64,000 nucleotides of DNA, taken from NCBI RefSeq assembly GCF_003858455.1, contig NZ_RQZF01000002.1:124001-188000 (forward strand), read 5' to 3'. This document shows, piece by piece, positions 63,356 to 64,000 of the stretch (positions are counted from its first letter, which is position 1; each line of letters starts with the position of its first letter). The notes below the pieces were generated by a model. It searched no databases. It saw only the letters and a list, made by a program, of their open reading frames with translations, and was not told the origin of the DNA. Made by a program: the position numbers and the translations under genes. The DNA comes from Schaalia canis. GTDB lineage: Bacteria; Actinomycetota; Actinomycetes; Actinomycetales; Actinomycetaceae.

Positions 63356-64000
63356 TCAGTAGCGAACGAACTGGTAGTCGCCCCACAGAGGCTGGATCTG
63401 AGTAACGTCGCCAGGCGTGGTGGCTTCGATGACCATGCCGTTACCGGCGTAGATGCCGACGTGGCCGTATGCGTGCCACACGAGGTCACCGGGTTGAGCG
63501 TCGGCTGCCGACACGAAGGTGCCTGCATATCCCTGAGCACCGGAGGTGCGGGGGATGCTGATGCCAGCCATGGCGTAGACGTACTGGGTGAAGCCGGAGC
63601 AGTCAAAGCCTGCGGGGGTTGAGCCACCGTAGACGTAGGGGATGCCCAGCAGGCTTGAGGCGATTGAGACGATGTCGCCACCGGCTGCGTTTGCCGCTGC
63701 GGTGTAGGCAGCAACAGACTGGTCGGAGGTGATGTCTTCGCGGACGTTGTCGCGGCTTGCAGCCTCTTCCTGCGGCTCTTCAGCGACGGGCTGAGGTGCG
63801 GCATCAGGCGCTTCAGCGACGACGGAGAGCTCATCAATGGCGGTCCAGGCAATATCGGGCACCGAAACCGTGGTGGTCAGTGCGTCAACCTGGGCGGTGG
63901 TCGTGAGGGCTGCCTCTTCGGTCTGTGCAGACACGGAGGGGCTAGCGTTGACGACAGGTGTCACAACTGCGGTTAGTGCAAGACCGGTGGCAGAAACGAC
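63356..64000 (-). CDS. Secreted NlpC/P60 endopeptidase (5' end outside window)
   Basis: The frame stays open to the window edge, so the N-terminus is missing. The visible start, VVSATGLALTAVVTPVVNAS, is the end of a Sec signal peptide, with cleavage probably after an Ala near NASPSVSA. A spacer of about 90 residues, rich in Ala/Glu/Pro/Thr, follows. The NlpC/P60 domain then carries the catalytic Cys in GFDCSGFTQYV, His in AYGHVGIYAG and a third polar residue near MVIEATTPGD. It cleaves peptidoglycan stem peptides, usually at D-Glu-diaminopimelate, for cell separation or remodelling. Confidence 0.92.
   Translation of the reverse strand, partial: VVSATGLALTAVVTPVVNASPSVSAQTEEAALTTTAQVDALTTTVSVPDIAWTAIDELSVVAEAPDAAPQPVAEEPQEEAASRDNVREDITSDQSVAAYTAAANAAGGDIVSIASSLLGIPYVYGGSTPAGFDCSGFTQYVYAMAGISIPRTSGAQGYAGTFVSAADAQPGDLVWHAYGHVGIYAGNGMVIEATTPGDVTQIQPLWGDYQFVRY

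Overview
The window is GC-rich actinobacterial DNA, most likely from the Actinomycetaceae (an oral Actinomyces/Schaalia-type organism). Pointers are the lysC-asd pair, an actinobacterial type I topoisomerase with a Lys-rich tail, SRP RNA upstream of dnaX, frequent GTG starts with ATGA/GTGA overlaps, an amylosucrase and a sialidase. This assignment is inference from gene content; no search was run.

Left part (1-30 kb) is mostly housekeeping: a TetR-type fragment, thioredoxin, asd/lysC (with an internal ribosome binding site for a beta subunit), PTS enzyme I, dnaX-recR with the SRP RNA, a MarR regulator and ferrochelatase. A membrane-protein locus follows: two DUF5692-like proteins and a membrane-anchored SRPBCC-like protein, tied together by three copies of one palindrome. 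Then come an ABC exporter divergent from its two-component system, an RraB-like protein, tRNA-Thr, an S33 peptidase, the topA-tmk-holB operon and a methyltransferase.

The middle (30-55 kb) is accessory in character. Threonine dehydrogenase (tdh, 30 kb) and its usual partner kbl (50.7 kb) are separated by about 20 kb. Between them lie a sucrose unit (AHSA1-like protein, sugar transporter, universal stress protein, amylosucrase), a sialidase without signal peptide, a TetR-controlled efflux operon (MFS, FtsX permease, ABC ATPase), a three-gene McrBC-type restriction module (PD-(D/E)XK protein, EVE-McrB, McrC) and a DUF4143 ATPase. Three copies of an extragenic repeat with the head CGTGACAGTTGTTGCA lie at 44.3, 53.3 and 54.5 kb. 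The last two flank a less GC-rich cassette of two small genes, one a 47-residue zinc ribbon, with a C10 tract upstream.

The right part (55-64 kb) holds sodA, a TPP riboswitch controlling an APH-family kinase plus a THI5/NMT1-like protein without signal peptide, a membrane acyltransferase with an SGNH tail, a DnaA-box cluster with a small ORF, tRNA-Ser, a cation efflux protein, tRNA-Arg, a double-domain universal stress protein and an NlpC/P60 hydrolase cut by the window end.

Most interesting for follow-up: the riboswitch-kinase-THI5 unit, the DUF5692/SRPBCC regulon with its palindromes, the extended McrBC module, the repeated element and the cassette it flanks.
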